Under the pieces are notes generated by a model, which saw only the letters and a program-made list of their open reading frames with translations, was not told the DNA's origin and made no database searches. 64,000 bases of DNA from assembly GCF_009905375.1 (NCBI RefSeq), contig NC_133650.1:294948270-295012269 (forward strand), given 5' to 3'. Every line of letters begins with the position of its first letter. Position 1 is the first letter of the stretch. This DNA is from Apium graveolens. Its lineage: Eukaryota; Streptophyta; Magnoliopsida; Apiales; Apiaceae. Of the stretch, positions 1 to 12,176 are shown in pieces. Position numbers and translations under genes: made by a program.

Positions 1-1366
1 TCGCAACGAGGTTGCTGCTTTGATAAATGAATTGATTACTTACCCAACGTTCGGGAAGTAAGTCCATCTATTGAGTCGGCATAAGCAACATGGGCTCAGT
101 GGGCGTCCATGAAAGTGTAAGTGGCTCAGTGGGAGTCCATCAAATGCGTAAGTGGCTGAGTGGCAGTCCAGCATAAGGTTCTATTGTGGTCAGGGTGATG
201 ACCAGTGGGGAATTCGTCCATCTACTAGTAGAAAAGGTTACTTATTGGTATCTTTGCCTGATCAGCAAGATATCAGGTTTATGCCAAGGTTTTCTCCTTT
301 CCAAATTCATTGGATATTGCAACTCTGTTTATAATTTTCATAACAAAGGATTTCAAGGAGTGTATGAAATATATATATATATAGGTATATATATATATCG
401 GGACTTAATGAAGTATCTCGTAACTTCATTATTTATAATGATATTTCAAGGATTGAATCTATTCAAGTCTTATCTTGTAGTCTCATCTATGTGATGAACT
501 TTTGAAACTGATTATACCTTGAACGGTGGTAGTTCAAGTAGTATTCGGAAAAGACATAAGTATATTGGAGTATCTTGTAACTTCATCTTTTAAACTTATA
601 TCTAGTAAATGATTATCTTGTGCATGTCAAAGATTTTCAGAAAAACGTTGAGACAAGGTTAGATATATGAGATCACCTTGCAACGATATTTTTATACAGT
701 TATAAACTGGAACTCTGTGGATGTTATACATGTCAGAGGATTTCAAATATTATGAAAAAAATATATATATATATATGTATATATATATACTGAATATTTT
801 GCGACTTGGTCGTGTTAAGATATCAGCTTGGTTCATTTCTTCTTGACCAAGACTTTCATGAGTACTATGAGAATGCTCATATATTGTTAATCATTATACA
901 TATTATTTTGGTGGGCTTGTTGCTCACCCTTGATTTTTTCTTTCATCACACAACAACAGATAGAAAAGATGAACAAGACCAAGCTTCCAATTCGCAAGCG
1001 GTTAGGAAACGTTCCGCAGTTTTCTGGAAGCGTTGTTGCCGCCGTAGCTGAGGTAGGAGCTACCAATATGCTAGGTTTTCAACTATTGATGAACCAGACT
1101 TATGTATAATATGAATTGTAATAATGGCAAGGAATATGTAAATTATTCAGAAACCCTTTTAAGGTGTAACGGTTTATAATTGTGGAATAAAATGACTTGT
1201 GTTATTTTTGGCATTCATCTCTGAGACTATAACTTATGGTGTGTATGTGTGTATATTGTGGGGTCACAGTACTCAGTAGTCGGTTGACTGTTAAGATTAA
1301 GTATTGATAAGGGAAATGGAACTCGTGACAACCCGAATCCCCGACCCCGGATTTGGGGGTGTTACA
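1..1366 (-). mobile_element. Ty3/gypsy-type LTR, partial, minus orientation
   Basis: Read on the minus strand from 1366, the segment starts TGTAACACCCCCAAATCCGG. This is the usual form of the start of a large class of plant Ty3/gypsy LTRs, and a second LTR of the same style begins at 13609 on the plus strand. Its right edge abuts a truncated ORF3 of element A exactly, so this element inserted into A or recombined with it. No reading frame of note lies inside. There are two short AT runs (about 370-400 and 763-790) and a 30-bp tandem repeat near the left edge. The other LTR end is outside the window. The family assignment rests on the terminal sequence only. Confidence 0.55.
91..180. repeat. 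30-bp tandem repeat, three units
   Basis: The core GGCTCAGTGGGNGTCCAT begins at 93, 123 and 153 (third copy GGCTGAGTGGCAGTCCAG), so the period is exactly 30 bp. It lies inside the gypsy-type LTR. Confidence 0.75.
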
Positions 1367-1796
1367 GAAAACTCCACTCTTTTCTAAGTCCCATTCTCCT
1401 AACCTTAACTAAGTTGGAGGGATTAAGAGAATAACACATAGAAATAAGCATGTTGCTCACATCTGTGTCTGTTTGGGGAACAAGAGTGTTATTTTCACGC
1501 AGTTTAAAGCATGCTTGTAGTGTATCACAGTTAATACAGTGGTCCTTACCTTTGAGAGAGAAGACAATAGTCTTATCTTTTGAGTTGAACACGACAGTAG
1601 TCCAAATCTCCTCAACAACTTCACAATAGATGACCGGAGATTCAAGCATAGCATAACTCATTTTACAGCTTCGAATGAAGTCCATCATTTTGTGATAGTC
1701 CTCAGAAGTAGCAATCTCCTTGTTCACCAATGCTACAAAGTTGTTGTTCTCATATACAAACCCAGTTTGAGACAAGATTTTGACTACTGGTGCCAT
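1367..1796 (-). pseudogene. ORF3 N-terminal fragment of element A
   Basis: I chose the start at 1796 (Met-Ala-Pro) because ORF3 of element D also begins Met-Ala-Pro (57599) and ORF3 of E begins Met-Ala (29322); an upstream ATG in frame at 1964 would add 56 hydrophobic residues not shared with D or E. About 143 codons remain before the frame runs into the gypsy LTR. The last residues (RKEWSFL) align with RREWSFFFD in D and VSEWDIFFD in E, showing the break falls inside the conserved N-terminal domain. The full protein would be about 1000 residues. Function is unknown; in related SIRE-type elements this position is called envelope-like, but nothing here shows a membrane protein. Confidence 0.7.
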
Positions 1797-2304
1797 TACT
1801 GTGATTGAAAGTAGTTGCAGAGAGAGGGTTTTTGCTTTGGAGATGAAGAGAGTTAGTAGAAATTGCTTTGAGAAAGATAAAAGTAAAATAGAAAATGAAA
1901 CGGGGCTTTTATACTTTCTCAGAAATAGACAAGTAAAAATTAAAAAGGAAAATAAGGTACCCAATAAAATTTGCCCAAAATAGCCGTTAAAAAAATAAAA
2001 TAAACTGCATAAATTCTAAAGGTTATCCATCGAGATATACTTACAGACTGTAAGTAAATTCGACGGATAAGAAATAGAATTAACGACTGTGATTACAGCA
2101 ATTCGACGATGTCCATCGAGATAAAAAGTACCCAGAATAATATTTGATTTTTTAACAGATAATGAAATTCAACGGATGTTCATTTTCGACGGATAATGAA
2201 CATCCGTCGAGATGTAAATTTTGACTTAGCCAAAATTTCATCTTTAAGGAAATAATCAAATTTGATTCTGGCTGCATTATAAATTATTTAGACATCAGAA
2301 CAAT
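1797..2304. other. Untranslated stretch between pol and ORF3 of element A
   Basis: No convincing reading frame. It contains several copies of the family motif TCCGTCGA/TCGACGGA (about 2030-2215), including a near-palindromic pair around 2180-2215 that could form a hairpin. Unlike B and D, no small accessory ORF is present. Confidence 0.6.
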
Positions 2305-5300
2305 TTAGGAGTAATTAAGCATACCTAACTCACTTACCGACCTAGTAAATGTGGACTCATCAAGTGGCTTGGTAAAGATGTCTGCAAGTTGCTTCTCACT
2401 TGGAACAAAATGAAGTTTCACAGTACCATTCATGACATGTTCCCTAATAAAATGGTACTTGATGTCAATGTGCTTTGTCCTTGAATGCTGCACAGGATTT
2501 TTAGTTATTGCAATGGCACTTGTGTTGTCACAGAAGATTGGGATCTTTTCTACATGAAAACCATAGTCCAATAGTTGATTTTTCATCCATGGAATCTGTG
2601 CACAGCAACTGCCAGCAGAAATATATTCAGCCTCAGCTGTAGAATTAGAGACTGAATTTTGTTTATTACTAAACCAGGACACTAGCTTATTTCCTAGAAA
2701 TTGACAAGTTCATATTGTACTTTTTCTATCAATTTTACAACCTGCATAACCTGCATCTGAATAACCAATTAGATCAAAATCAGAAACTTTAGGATACCAA
2801 ATGCCAAGTTTTGGTGTTCCTTTGTGATATCTGAAAATTCTCTTAATAGCTACTAAATGAGATTCTCTAGGATCATCTTGAAATCTAGCAAAAAGACAAG
2901 TAGCAAACATTATATCTGGCCTACTAGCTGCTAAATATAAAAGTGAGCCAACCATGCCTTTATAGCTGAAAATGTCCACAGACTTTTCAGTAGTGTTCAA
3001 TTCAAGTTTAGTAGCAGTGGCCATGAGAGTTTTTGCAGATGTGGAATCCATTAAGTTAAATTTCATTAAAAGATAATAAATGTATTTGGTTTGACTAATG
3101 AATATTCCATCACTAACTTGCTTAACTTATAAACCAAGAAAGTAAGTTAGTTCTCCCATAATGCTCATTTCATATTTACTTTGAATCAATTTGGCAAACT
3201 TTTTGCAAAGTTTCTCATCTGTAGAGCCAAATATAATATCATCTACATAAATCTGAACAAGTATACTAGATCCATTAACATTTGTAAAGAAAAGAGTTTT
3301 ATCAACTATACCTCTTGTGAAGTGATTTTCTAAAAGGAACTTTGACAAAGTATCATACAAGGCTCTAGGTGCTTGCTTCAAGCCATAAAGTGCTTTTAAC
3401 AGATAGTAGACATATTCTGGAAAGTTGGGGTCTTCAAAACCAGGAGGCTGACTGACATAGAGTTCCTCCTCCAAATCTCCATTCAGAAAAGCACTTTTAA
3501 CATCCATTTGATAAACCTTGAAATTGGCATGGGCTGCATAGGCTACTATGCCATTTGTTCCTGACTACTATGCCATTTTCATCCATCTTGTTTCTGAATA
3601 TCCACTTGGTGTCAATAAGATTTTTGCCTTTAGGTTTGGGTAACTGCTTCCAAACTTTATTCCTTTCAAATTGGTTTAGCTCTTCATGCATAGCTAAAAC
3701 CCAATTAAGATCCATCAAAACTTCTTCTACCTTTCTTGGTTCTTCTTGAGATAGGAAACTATTGTATAGACATTCTTCTTGAGTTGATTTCCTAGTCTGC
3801 ACTCTTGAAGTTGCATCACCAATAATAAGTTCAAATGGGTGATCTCTAGTTCATTTTCTTTGATGAGGTAGATTAGCTCTAGATGAAGAGGCTTTATAGT
3901 TGACTTGCTATGTGACTGAATTCTGTTTAGAAGAAATTCCCCCTAAGTTTGTGGATCTTTGACTTGAAGTTGGGGTCCTTTCTGAGTGTGATCTGTATTG
4001 ACTTTCAACTCCTATTGATGGCTCAATGGATGATGCAGTTTGTCTCTTAACGGATGATGCAGTTTCTCTCTCAACGGATGATGCACTTAGTCTTTCGACG
4101 GATGTTGAATTATGTGCTTCATTTGTAGCTGACTTTTCTGCATTATCCTTACAGATTATTTCTATATCACTTTCATCTTCACTATCATCACAAATCATCT
4201 CAACATTGTCAAATTTGAGGCTTTCATGGAAACCTTCATCTTGGAATCCTTCAATCTTCTTATCATCAAACACAACATGTACAGATTCCACAAAAATTTT
4301 GGTTCTAAGATTGTAGACTCTGTATGCTTTTCCAACTACATACCCAACAAAAATACCTTCATCTGCTTTGGCATTAAACTTTCCATACTGCTCAGTTTGA
4401 TTTCTTAGAATATAGCATTTACAGCCAAAGACATGAAGAAAATTTAATGTTGGATTCCTATTCTTGAATAATTGATAGTGAGTCATGCATTTTGCTTGAT
4501 TGACCAAAGAAATATTCTGAGTGTAGCATGCAGTATTTATAGCTTCAACCCAAAAGTAAGTGGGTAACTTTGATTTTTCTATCATTGTCCTTGTGGCTTC
4601 AATAAGAGATCTGTTCTTTCTTTCCACTACTCCATTTTGTTGTGGAGTTCTAGCTGCTGAAAATTCATGCATGATTCCATTTTCTTCACAAAACAACCTC
4701 ATAACAGAATTCTTGAACTCAGTTCTATTGTCACTCCTGATTCTTCTAACCTTAAGATCAGGATGATTGTTGACTTGTCTTATATGATTGATATTGATTT
4801 CACTAGCTTCATCTTTAGATTTGAGAAAATAAGTCCAAGTGAACTTTGAGAAATCATCAACAATCACTAGGCGGTATCTATTCTTTGAGATTGACAATAC
4901 ATTGATTAGTCCAAACAAATCCATATGCAGTAGTTGTAGAGGTTCTTCAATTGTAGATTTAAGCTTCTTTTTGAATGATGCCTTGATCTGTTTTCCTTTC
5001 TGACAGGCATCACACAGACCATCCTTTAAGAACTCAACTTGAGGAATGTCGCTTACAAGATCTTTCCTGACTAATTCATTCATAGTCTTGAAGTTTAGAT
5101 GGGACTTCTTGTACCATAGCCAACTTTCATCTTGACTTGCTTTGCTGAAAAGACAAGTAATAGAATTTGCACTTGATGAATTGAAGTCAGCTAAGTACAC
5201 ATTTCATTTTCTCACTGCAGTGAGAACTACTTTGTTGTACTTCTTGTTTGTAACAACATAGGATTCAAAATTGAAAGTAACTGAGTTGCCCTTATCACAA

Positions 5301-5536
5301 AGCTGGGTGACACTCAAAAGATTGTGTTTGAGTCCATCCACTAGAGCAACTTCCTTAATGATGACATTATCCTTAGAAATCAAGCCATATCCCACAATAT
5401 ACCCTTTGTTGTCATCTCCAAAAATAATACTTGGGCCAGCTCTCTCCTTGAACTCAGTGAGCAGGGTAGAATCTCCAGTCATGTGCCTTGAGCAACCACT
5501 ATCCAAATACCAAAGATTCTTTCTGTTTCCTTGCAC
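2305..5536 (-). pseudogene. Copia pol of element A (protease, integrase, RT, RNase H), broken
   Basis: Read right to left. Protease motif LDSGCSRHMTG lies near 5500. The integrase zinc region is near 5110 ([18 protein letters not shown]), and the core is near 4930 (HMDLFG), 4740 (RSDNRTEFKN, Gly to Arg) and 4640 ([11 protein letters not shown]). Then come a Ser/Glu-rich linker, reverse transcriptase with YVDDIIFGS near 3240, and RNase H with its SNSTAEAEY region, ending at 2305. Frames change at about 5202, 3900, 3500, 3125 and 2700. About 90 nt of the RT N-terminus are missing near 3550 compared with element F. The parts would copy element RNA into DNA and integrate it; this copy cannot make a full polyprotein. 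Confidence 0.9.
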
Positions 5537-5550
5537 ACATTAAAATTAAA

Positions 5551-7947
5551 TCAAGTTGATTTTGGTACCCAAGTTTCCTTGGGTCCTGCCTTGTTAACCT
5601 TCCTTTTGGGTTTCTTAGGCTTGTCCCCATTTGACTCAGGTGATTGAGATTCAACCTTGGTCAATAGAGTATGGCTTTGAAAACCATTCACAATTGCAGA
5701 ACTATCATGCACAGGTTGATTAACATGAAATGACATGTTATATACAAATATGTTATTCCAGTATGGCATGCTAAATGGCATTTAAGGCATACTTAATGTA
5801 ACATAGTAAGGATTTTATGCAAATGGCATATTAGCAAATTGTGCATTCAGATTCTGTGCAGGCATAACATTCATAGGCATTGTGGGAATGCTAGGAAATG
5901 AGGGAGGTGTAGACATAAGTGCAGGCATAGCAGATTTGCAATTAACAGATAAATGATTAACACTACCACACTTAACACAGATTTTTCTAGGTGCATATTT
6001 ATCAGGTGGATAGTTGTTATATTTGTTAATTCCTACTTTTCCATTCATGTTATTTTTCCTTTTAGATTCTGCCTTAACCTCAATTTTCTTCAATCTATCA
6101 TTTAGTTGCTTCATTGATAGATGCCCTACATTGACTCTTTTATTCTCCTTGATTTGACTTATTTCTCCTGTAACAAAGTTCTTGAAAACTGATCCATATT
6201 TTTTATTTAACTTAGCTAGCTTGACTTTGCTAACTGGCTTTCTTTTACTAGACGAATGTGGGTCTTTGTCTTTCGACGGATGAATCTTTTTGTCATTCGA
6301 CGGGTAACCTTCATTATCCGTTGAAAGTCCTTCTTCCAAACTAGGATCCAATTTCTCTTTACTCTTTTTCCAGGCTTCCTCACAGAAAGACTCTATACCT
6401 TGAACTTTGGTAATTTGAGTATAAACATCTCTAGATGATTTCCAAGCCTTAATTACTTCATGTTCTCATTCAAGTTGCTTTCTTAAAATCTCCTATTTCT
6501 TTAAAGATTCAGGTAATTCTTCCTTAGCAATTCTACACTCTATTTTCAGTTTCTCAAACTCAATAAATTGAGTTTCTAACACATCATTTCTCTCACTTAA
6601 AAACATATTGTTATCTTTAATTCTGGTATTTTCTTTAGTGAGTGACTTGAGTGTAACACACAAGTTATATAACTTCATAGACATGTCATTTATAGCATCA
6701 TTACACTCAGCTTTATAAAGATGTGCTAGATTAGTGGTAATTACCTGATTGCTTGAAGACCTGACCTCTGCTTCATCTGATTTGGCCATCAGAGCTAGGT
6801 TGACATAACTTGGTTCCTTATCTTCGTCTTCCCCATCTGCTGCCCAGTCATTTTCCTGGGTCAAGAAAGCTCTTTCTTTTTATTTGAGTAATTCATAATA
6901 TTTCTTTTTATAGTCAACTTGCTCAAATTTCTTTTTCTCAGGATTAGGCTTTCTGCACTCATTAGCAAAATGACCACTCAAGCCATATTTGAAACACTTG
7001 AATTTGGATTTATCCACCACGTTTCTATTTGGCTTGGCTGCTCCACAATTCTTTTTGAATTTGATTTGTAAAACCTTCTTGATAGGAAAGCTAGATGTCA
7101 TCTATATCCTCCATTTCATCTTGACTAAGATGGTATTCATGTTGAGCTACTAGCCCCTTTCCTTTGCCTTCACAAATCCTAGAGTTTAGTGCAGATTCCA
7201 CAGCTTCAACATTCATCTCTTTCACTCTTTCTTGTTCAACTACCAGTGCTATAGATCCTCATTTCTTCCTTTCTTTCTCAATTTGCTTATCTTGTTCCAT
7301 TTCAAGATCATAAGTCTTTAGAATGCCATACAGTTTCTCCAAAGTAAATTTCTTGTAATCTTGAGAATTTTTGAGAGAGACAGTCATAGGCTTCAACTCT
7401 TTTGGTAGAGATCTAAGGAACTTCAGGTTTGAATCTTTTGTCTGATAGACCCTTCCATGCAGCTTTAGTGCATTTAGTAGTTATTGAAATCTACTATATA
7501 TGTCACTTAAAGATTCACTGTCTTGACAATGAAAGTGCTCATACTGCTGGATTAGAAGTTGCACTTTATATTCCCTCACTTCTTCAGTTCCATCACAAAT
7601 GATCTGAATTATATCCCATATATCTTTAGCAGTCTTGCAGTTGATGACATTGTTAAACATATCTCCACCAAGACCATTGAACGGAATGTTCATAGCCTTC
7701 TTTTCTTTGTGTACTTGCTCAATATCTTCATCTGTCCATACTGCTTGTGGCTTTGGGACACTTTGCTCATTGCCTACAACACCTTCTGTGTCTATAACAA
7801 CTCTTACAGGAACATAAGGCCTTTTTCAATGCAATCAACATACCTTTCATCTTGAGAGGGAAGATGCATATGCATTTTTACCTTCCAATGGTGATAGTTA
7901 TCTTTATCCAAGAACGGGATCTTTACTCCAACATCCTTCATGCTCAT
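5551..7947 (-). pseudogene. Copia gag of element A, broken
   Basis: The likely start is the ATG at 7947 (reads MSMKDVGVKIPFLDKDNYHHW), matching the gag start of F at 43981. The UBN2-type gag region lies near 7700-7480 (NCKTAKDIWD, YEHFHCQDSESL). The first zinc knuckle near 7000 reads CFKYGLSGHFANEC: its second cysteine is Tyr, while F keeps CFKCGLAGHFANEC. A second knuckle, CVKCGSVNHLSVNC, lies near 5960. At least five frame breaks are present. The C-terminal part is rich in Met/Pro/Asn. Gag would package element RNA in cytoplasmic particles; this copy is not functional. Confidence 0.85.
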
Positions 7948-7993
7948 CTTATTAGTTGCTTTGATCTTTAAACTCTTAGTGTGTCAAGAGCTG

Positions 7994-8005
7994 GCTCTGA
8001 TACCA
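7994..8005 (-). other. Primer binding site (tRNA-iMet), element A
   Basis: The minus strand reads TGGTATCAGAGC, the complement of the 3' end of plant initiator tRNA-Met. It is separated from the LTR end by two bases, as in the other copia elements of the window. Confidence 0.92.
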
Positions 8006-8007
8006 AT

Positions 8008-9013
8008 TGTTAATCCCATACAATCTAATAGTTGAATTACAGAAGGGGGGGGGGTTGAATGTAATTCTTGGTTTTTTCTTGATTTTAAGAACTTCAATAA
8101 CAAATATATCTAACAGTGTTTGAATATGCAAACGTGCGGAATAAAAGTATTGATGTATTCAAAACACAAAGTAATTTAAATACAGGTTTTTAAAAACTTT
8201 CTGGTGGATTGAACTTATCCACCATATATATATATATTTTTTGAGAACTCTGTGATACAAACTGCTTACAAGTAGAATCACAAAGAACATACAAATTCTT
8301 CACAGATACAACTTTTTCTATTTCTCTAGTTGATTGCTTAATTTACTACTAGCTAATATTGGTTTATATATTACCAAGTTACAAGTGAATAAGACAAACT
8401 AATAAAACAAAACGTGTCTTTGTCTAATCAAATGCTTCTTCATTTCTCCATCCAGTATTTTTGATTTTCTTCAAGTAAGCATGGAAATGGAAATGCTTCT
8501 TTGTTCTCTAAAACCCGATTATAGGCTGCCACATTCCTTTTATGTGTAATTAACCCATGTTACTGTCAAGTCACTATCAACTCCTGTTTGAAATAAGTCA
8601 TCCGTCGAGACTCAGTTGGATCATCCATTGAAACTCCATTGAATCATCCGTCGAAATGTGACTTGGGTCATCCATCAAAGCCTTGTGAAGAACATCCGTT
8701 GAAAGTGTTTCCATAGTAGTTGACTCAATTTTACTTATATAAAATTACAAGGCATCTCACATAAACAACTTTTCCAACCTATTTTACTTATCATTCTTGC
8801 AGTCAACATGACTTAGAATGTCCTACAACTTCTAATTCTTTAAGGAATTATAATACACAGGAATTAATGTGCTACAAAATACTTATTAATACATAAGCTA
8901 CTCTTTAAACGGATGACATATAGGATCATCCATCGAAATTTACAACTACACTTAATCAAATCTACTAATGTGTTTTTGTAGCATATCATCAAGTCTACAA
9001 CATATTCCTAACA
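8008..9013 (-). mobile_element. 5' LTR of element A
   Basis: About 1006 bp; on the plus strand it starts TGTTAATCCC next to the PBS and ends with the complement of TGTTAGGAATATG. It contains an AT run (8225-8237), a G10 tract near 8046, and many copies of the family motif ATCCGTCGA or ATCCATCGA (8597-8710, 8905-8940). Homologous LTRs are the solo LTR at 9817-10942 and the F LTR at 42955-43920. The 5 bases to its right are atctt; the partner duplication is not in the window. Confidence 0.85.
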
Positions 9014-9816
9014 ATCTTATACACATTGCTTTGTTGAATCTGATCCCCAAATTCTAAACCTAAACACATATTTATGTATTTTCTTTATGTTAAAATCTAT
9101 TACTATGATTATATGGATAATCAAACTGCTAATCAAACCAATACTGGTTTCAACGTTGATTCCTCTAGTATATACTATATCCATCCTTCCAATGCAAGTA
9201 CATATCAACTATTCTCTACTAAGTTCAATGGAACTGGATATAATAACTAAAAGCGGAGCATGATGCTTACATTTTTTGTAAAAAATAAGTTGATTTTTGT
9301 TAATGGAGTTGATGTTAGGCATGTTGTTGGAACTGATGAGAATAAGCCATGAGAGAGATGCAACGATCTAATAATCTCATGGGAATTGTTCAATTTAAAT
9401 GAAACGATAGCTAGAAGTGTTCTGTTCTTAAAAACTGCTAGAGAAATATGGAAGGACCTTGAAGATAGGTTTGGATTTGCTTTGATTACTCATATTAATT
9501 CTCTTAAACAGAAGCTTTCTGAATTGATTCAAGGACAACAAAGTGATTCTGAATTCTATACAAAGATCAAAACTCTGTGGGACAGTATAGATGATACTCA
9601 ACCTCTGCCAATTTGTGTATGCACTGCTTCTACATGTACATGTGCTCTAACTGAAAAGATTTAGAATGCTCAACAAACTCAAAAAGTTTTATAATTCTTG
9701 ATGAAACTCATTGATAGGTTCTCAGCAGTTAGAGCACACATTTTCATGATGAATCCTATACCAATTGTGACTCAAGTCTATAGGATTGTTGGTCAAGAAG
9801 AAGATCATAAGGAATA
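9014..9816 (+). pseudogene. Copia element H, gag N-terminal part
   Basis: Conceptual translation from about 9200 gives a copia gag of a different lineage from the SIRE-like ones: NGTGYNNWKRSM, then LNETIARSVLFLKTAREIW, then a Cys pair motif PICVCTASTCTC. The best open stretch is 9386-9664, ending in a stop at 9662-9664; at least one frameshift and one stop lie upstream. The element was split at 9816/10943 by a solo LTR and cut on the left by insertion of element A, so LTR and primer site are not visible. It is an old remnant. Confidence 0.75.
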
Positions 9817-10025
9817 TTTTATTCCCTAACAATACAACAAGAATTGTAGAAGGGGGGTTGAATGTAATTCTGGCTACTTTTTCAAGATTTTAAAGCAGTT
9901 CTAACTCGATGAATATATAAGTGTTTGATTTGCAGATTGCGGAATGAAGTAGTTATATAATCAAAACACAAATTAATAAAAACACAAGTTTTTAAAACTT
10001 TCTGGTGGATTTGAAAGTATCCACC

Positions 10026-10027
<2 letters not shown>

Positions 10028-10089
<62 letters not shown>
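10028..10089. repeat. (AT)n microsatellite
   Basis: About 31 uninterrupted AT units inside the solo LTR; the same site in the A and F LTRs holds only 5 to 7 units, so it expanded here. Confidence 0.95.
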
Positions 10090-10092
<3 letters not shown>

Positions 10093-10474
10093 ATGAGAAC
10101 CCCGTGAAGCTTGAATAGCTCACAGCTGCTTACAAGTAGAAAAAACAAACTATAGAGAAATTCTTGACAAGTACAGCTTTTTCTATCTCTCTTTTTAAAT
10201 GTGTTTGCTTAGTTGAATGTTCTATTACCTACACTTGGTTTATATATTACCAAGTTTACATGACAATAAGACAAGATAATAAAACAAAACATATATAGTC
10301 TAACTCCATGTTGCTTCACTACTCTATTGCAGCATCTTTGAATATCTTCATAATAGCATGGAAATGGTAATGCTTTTTTATTCTCAAATTCCTGCTTAAA
10401 AGGCCGCCACATTCCTTTTACAAACACCCAACGCATGTGACTGTGTTGTCACTGTCAACAAATATTTGAATTTG

Positions 10475-10614
10475 ATCATCCGTCAGGTACATGATTGTCA
10501 TCCATCGGGTAGCTTTATTGAACATCCGTCGGGTAGCTTTGTTGATCATCCGTCGGGTAGCTTTCTTGATCATCCGTCGGGTAGCTTTCTTGATCATCCG
10601 TCGGGTAGCTATTT
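10475..10614. repeat. 24-bp minisatellite built on the TCCGTCG motif
   Basis: Five to six tandem units of ATCATCCGTCGGGTAGCTTT plus four bases, the last three nearly identical. The units lie in the U3-like part of the solo LTR. The 24-bp period keeps one frame open (repeating HPSGSFLD), but this has no coding context. Confidence 0.9.
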
Positions 10615-10947
10615 GTCACTTGACTCCATTTCACTTATACAAAATTACAAGACATCTTATATTTACAGTTAATTAACATATTCTGCATATCCACTAGCAG
10701 TCAACATGACTCATATGCTCATATAGAACCTACACAACGTTGCTTGCAGAAATGTGCTACAAATCTTATTTTTACATAAGCTACTCACCCGGTGGATGTC
10801 AAATCGTCATCCATCGGGACTATATTAAATCATCCATCGGAACTATATTTTATCACCCGTCGAGTGCTACAAAATACACTAAGTTAAATCTATTAAGGTG
10901 TTTTGTTTAATTTATCATCAAGTTCACAACATATTCCTAACAGAATA

Positions 10948-12176
10948 TTCTCAGAATAATGCCACTGATATCCTTGCTTTTGCTGTAGACAGAAAACCTT
11001 ATTACCATCAGAACCAAACTCAAGGCCTTAAGAACCCATGAACAAGCAATTTCACTAAAACCTTTAATAATAAGCCTCAAAATAACTATTACTACACACA
11101 CTGCAAAATGGATGGCCATAATCTAAAAATGTGTTTCAAGGTTCATGGTTTCCCACCTAGTTTTAAAGAGAACAGGGAAAGAAGAATTGCTATAGTGGCT
11201 CAAGTTCAACCTTCAGATGATCAAGTTTAAAATGAAAAGAATGCTTAGATTTCCACTGAGCAATATCAAACGCTGATAGAATTGCTGAACAATCATGATA
11301 TATCTGATGCCACAAGCATCCACACAAATACTTCAGGCCATGCTCTATCGGCAGGTAATATTTGTCTAATGTCTTGTTCCAAATCACAATAGTTATTGGA
11401 CAGTGGTGCCATCGACCACATATGTCATGATTTACAAGATTTTGAAAAGTTTGAATCTATTTCTAATTGTAACAGTGCTATTACTGTTCCTGATAGGAAC
11501 AAAATCAAAGCAATGCATATTGGGACAATAAGATTGACTGATAAGATTGGCTTACAACAAGTATTACATGTTCTTGAGTTTCAATACAAACAGATTTCAG
11601 TACACAAGTTGTGTCATAATATGTGTTCTAAGCTGACATTACTGTTAACCAATGCATACTACAAGACAATTTATAAGGAGATCCTCCATTATTTCTTGGT
11701 AATCTGGAAAATGGATTGTATGCTTTCTCTCCAAAGAATCTGGTTGCTACTAAAACCAGTCTTGTTGTTGCTGTTGAAGAGGCTAAGCTTTTACATTCGA
11801 GGTCTGGTCATATGCCATTTCATCAACTGAAGATTTTATATCCATCCTGTAATGTTATGGAGTGTATTAAGACGACTATGTGTCAAATTTGTCCAATTGC
11901 TAAACAGACTAGAACTTCTTTTCCTACTAGTACACTTAAGTCTTCTGTTGTACTTGAATTGACTCACATAGATCTTTGGGGCTGGGTCTTTATTGTGCGA
12001 AAAAACATAATGGATGTACTCAGTTTTTAACTATAGTTATTGACTATAGTAGGTATACATGGATTCATTTAGTAAGATTCAAATATAATGTTGGTAAAGT
12101 ACTGGTTGATTTCATCCATTATACAGAAAATTAATTTAAATCTAAAGTACTTTGTGTTCGTTATGATAGTGCTTTA
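10948..12176 (+). pseudogene. Copia element H, gag C-terminus, protease and integrase N-terminus
   Basis: Translation resumes after the solo LTR with the end of gag, including CKMDGHNLKMCFKVHGFP. A protease-like LLDSGAIDHICHDL follows near 11395, then a gag-pre-integrase region (RSGHMPFHQLKILYPSC, CQICPIAKQ) near 11800-11920. The start of the integrase core is THIDLWG near 11965 and IDYSRYTWIHL near 12040. There are in-frame stops near 11228 and 11247 and frameshifts between 11650 and 12030. The element is cut at 12177 by LTR K, so RT and RNase H are absent. Confidence 0.75.

Larger units (their letters stand above)
1367..9013 (-). mobile_element. Copia element A (SIRE-like), minus strand, 3' end lost
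   Basis: Reading right to left: 5' LTR (9013-8008), primer binding site, gag, protease-integrase-RT-RNase H, about 500 bp without a gene, then the start of ORF3, which stops at 1367 against a gypsy-type LTR. The 3' LTR is outside or lost. Element F at 42955 is the same family: gag and pol are closely alike and both carry scattered copies of the TCCGTCG motif. Stops and frameshifts in gag and pol mean this copy is defective. It inserted into older copia H, whose sequence resumes at 9014. Confidence 0.85.
9817..10942 (-). mobile_element. Solo LTR of the A/F family, minus orientation
   Basis: The segment is homologous to the LTRs of A and F end to end: a near-terminal TCCCTAACAAT, the (AT)n tract, TCCGTCG motifs, and a terminal CATATTCCTAACA. 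It is flanked by gaata at 9812-9816 and 10943-10947, and gag of H continues on both sides. The outer hexamer is TTTTAT where TGTTAG is expected, so one LTR terminus has mutated. Solo LTRs arise by recombination between the two LTRs of a complete element. Confidence 0.85.

Noticed and set aside
4026..4316. Plus-strand ORF over the A pol linker
   Set aside because: Antisense shadow of the repeated Ser/Glu-rich linker.
7994..8005. Possible tRNA gene near TGGTATCAGAGC sites
   Set aside because: Only the 3' complement of tRNA-iMet is present; no cloverleaf is encoded. It is a primer binding site.
10475..10614. Regular 24-bp repeats resembling a CRISPR array
   Set aside because: The units are contiguous with no unique spacers, lie in an LTR, and the genome is plant nuclear DNA.
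10466..10672. ORF with repeated HPSGSFLD peptide
   Set aside because: It is a direct translation of the 24-bp minisatellite in a non-coding LTR, with other frames equally open.
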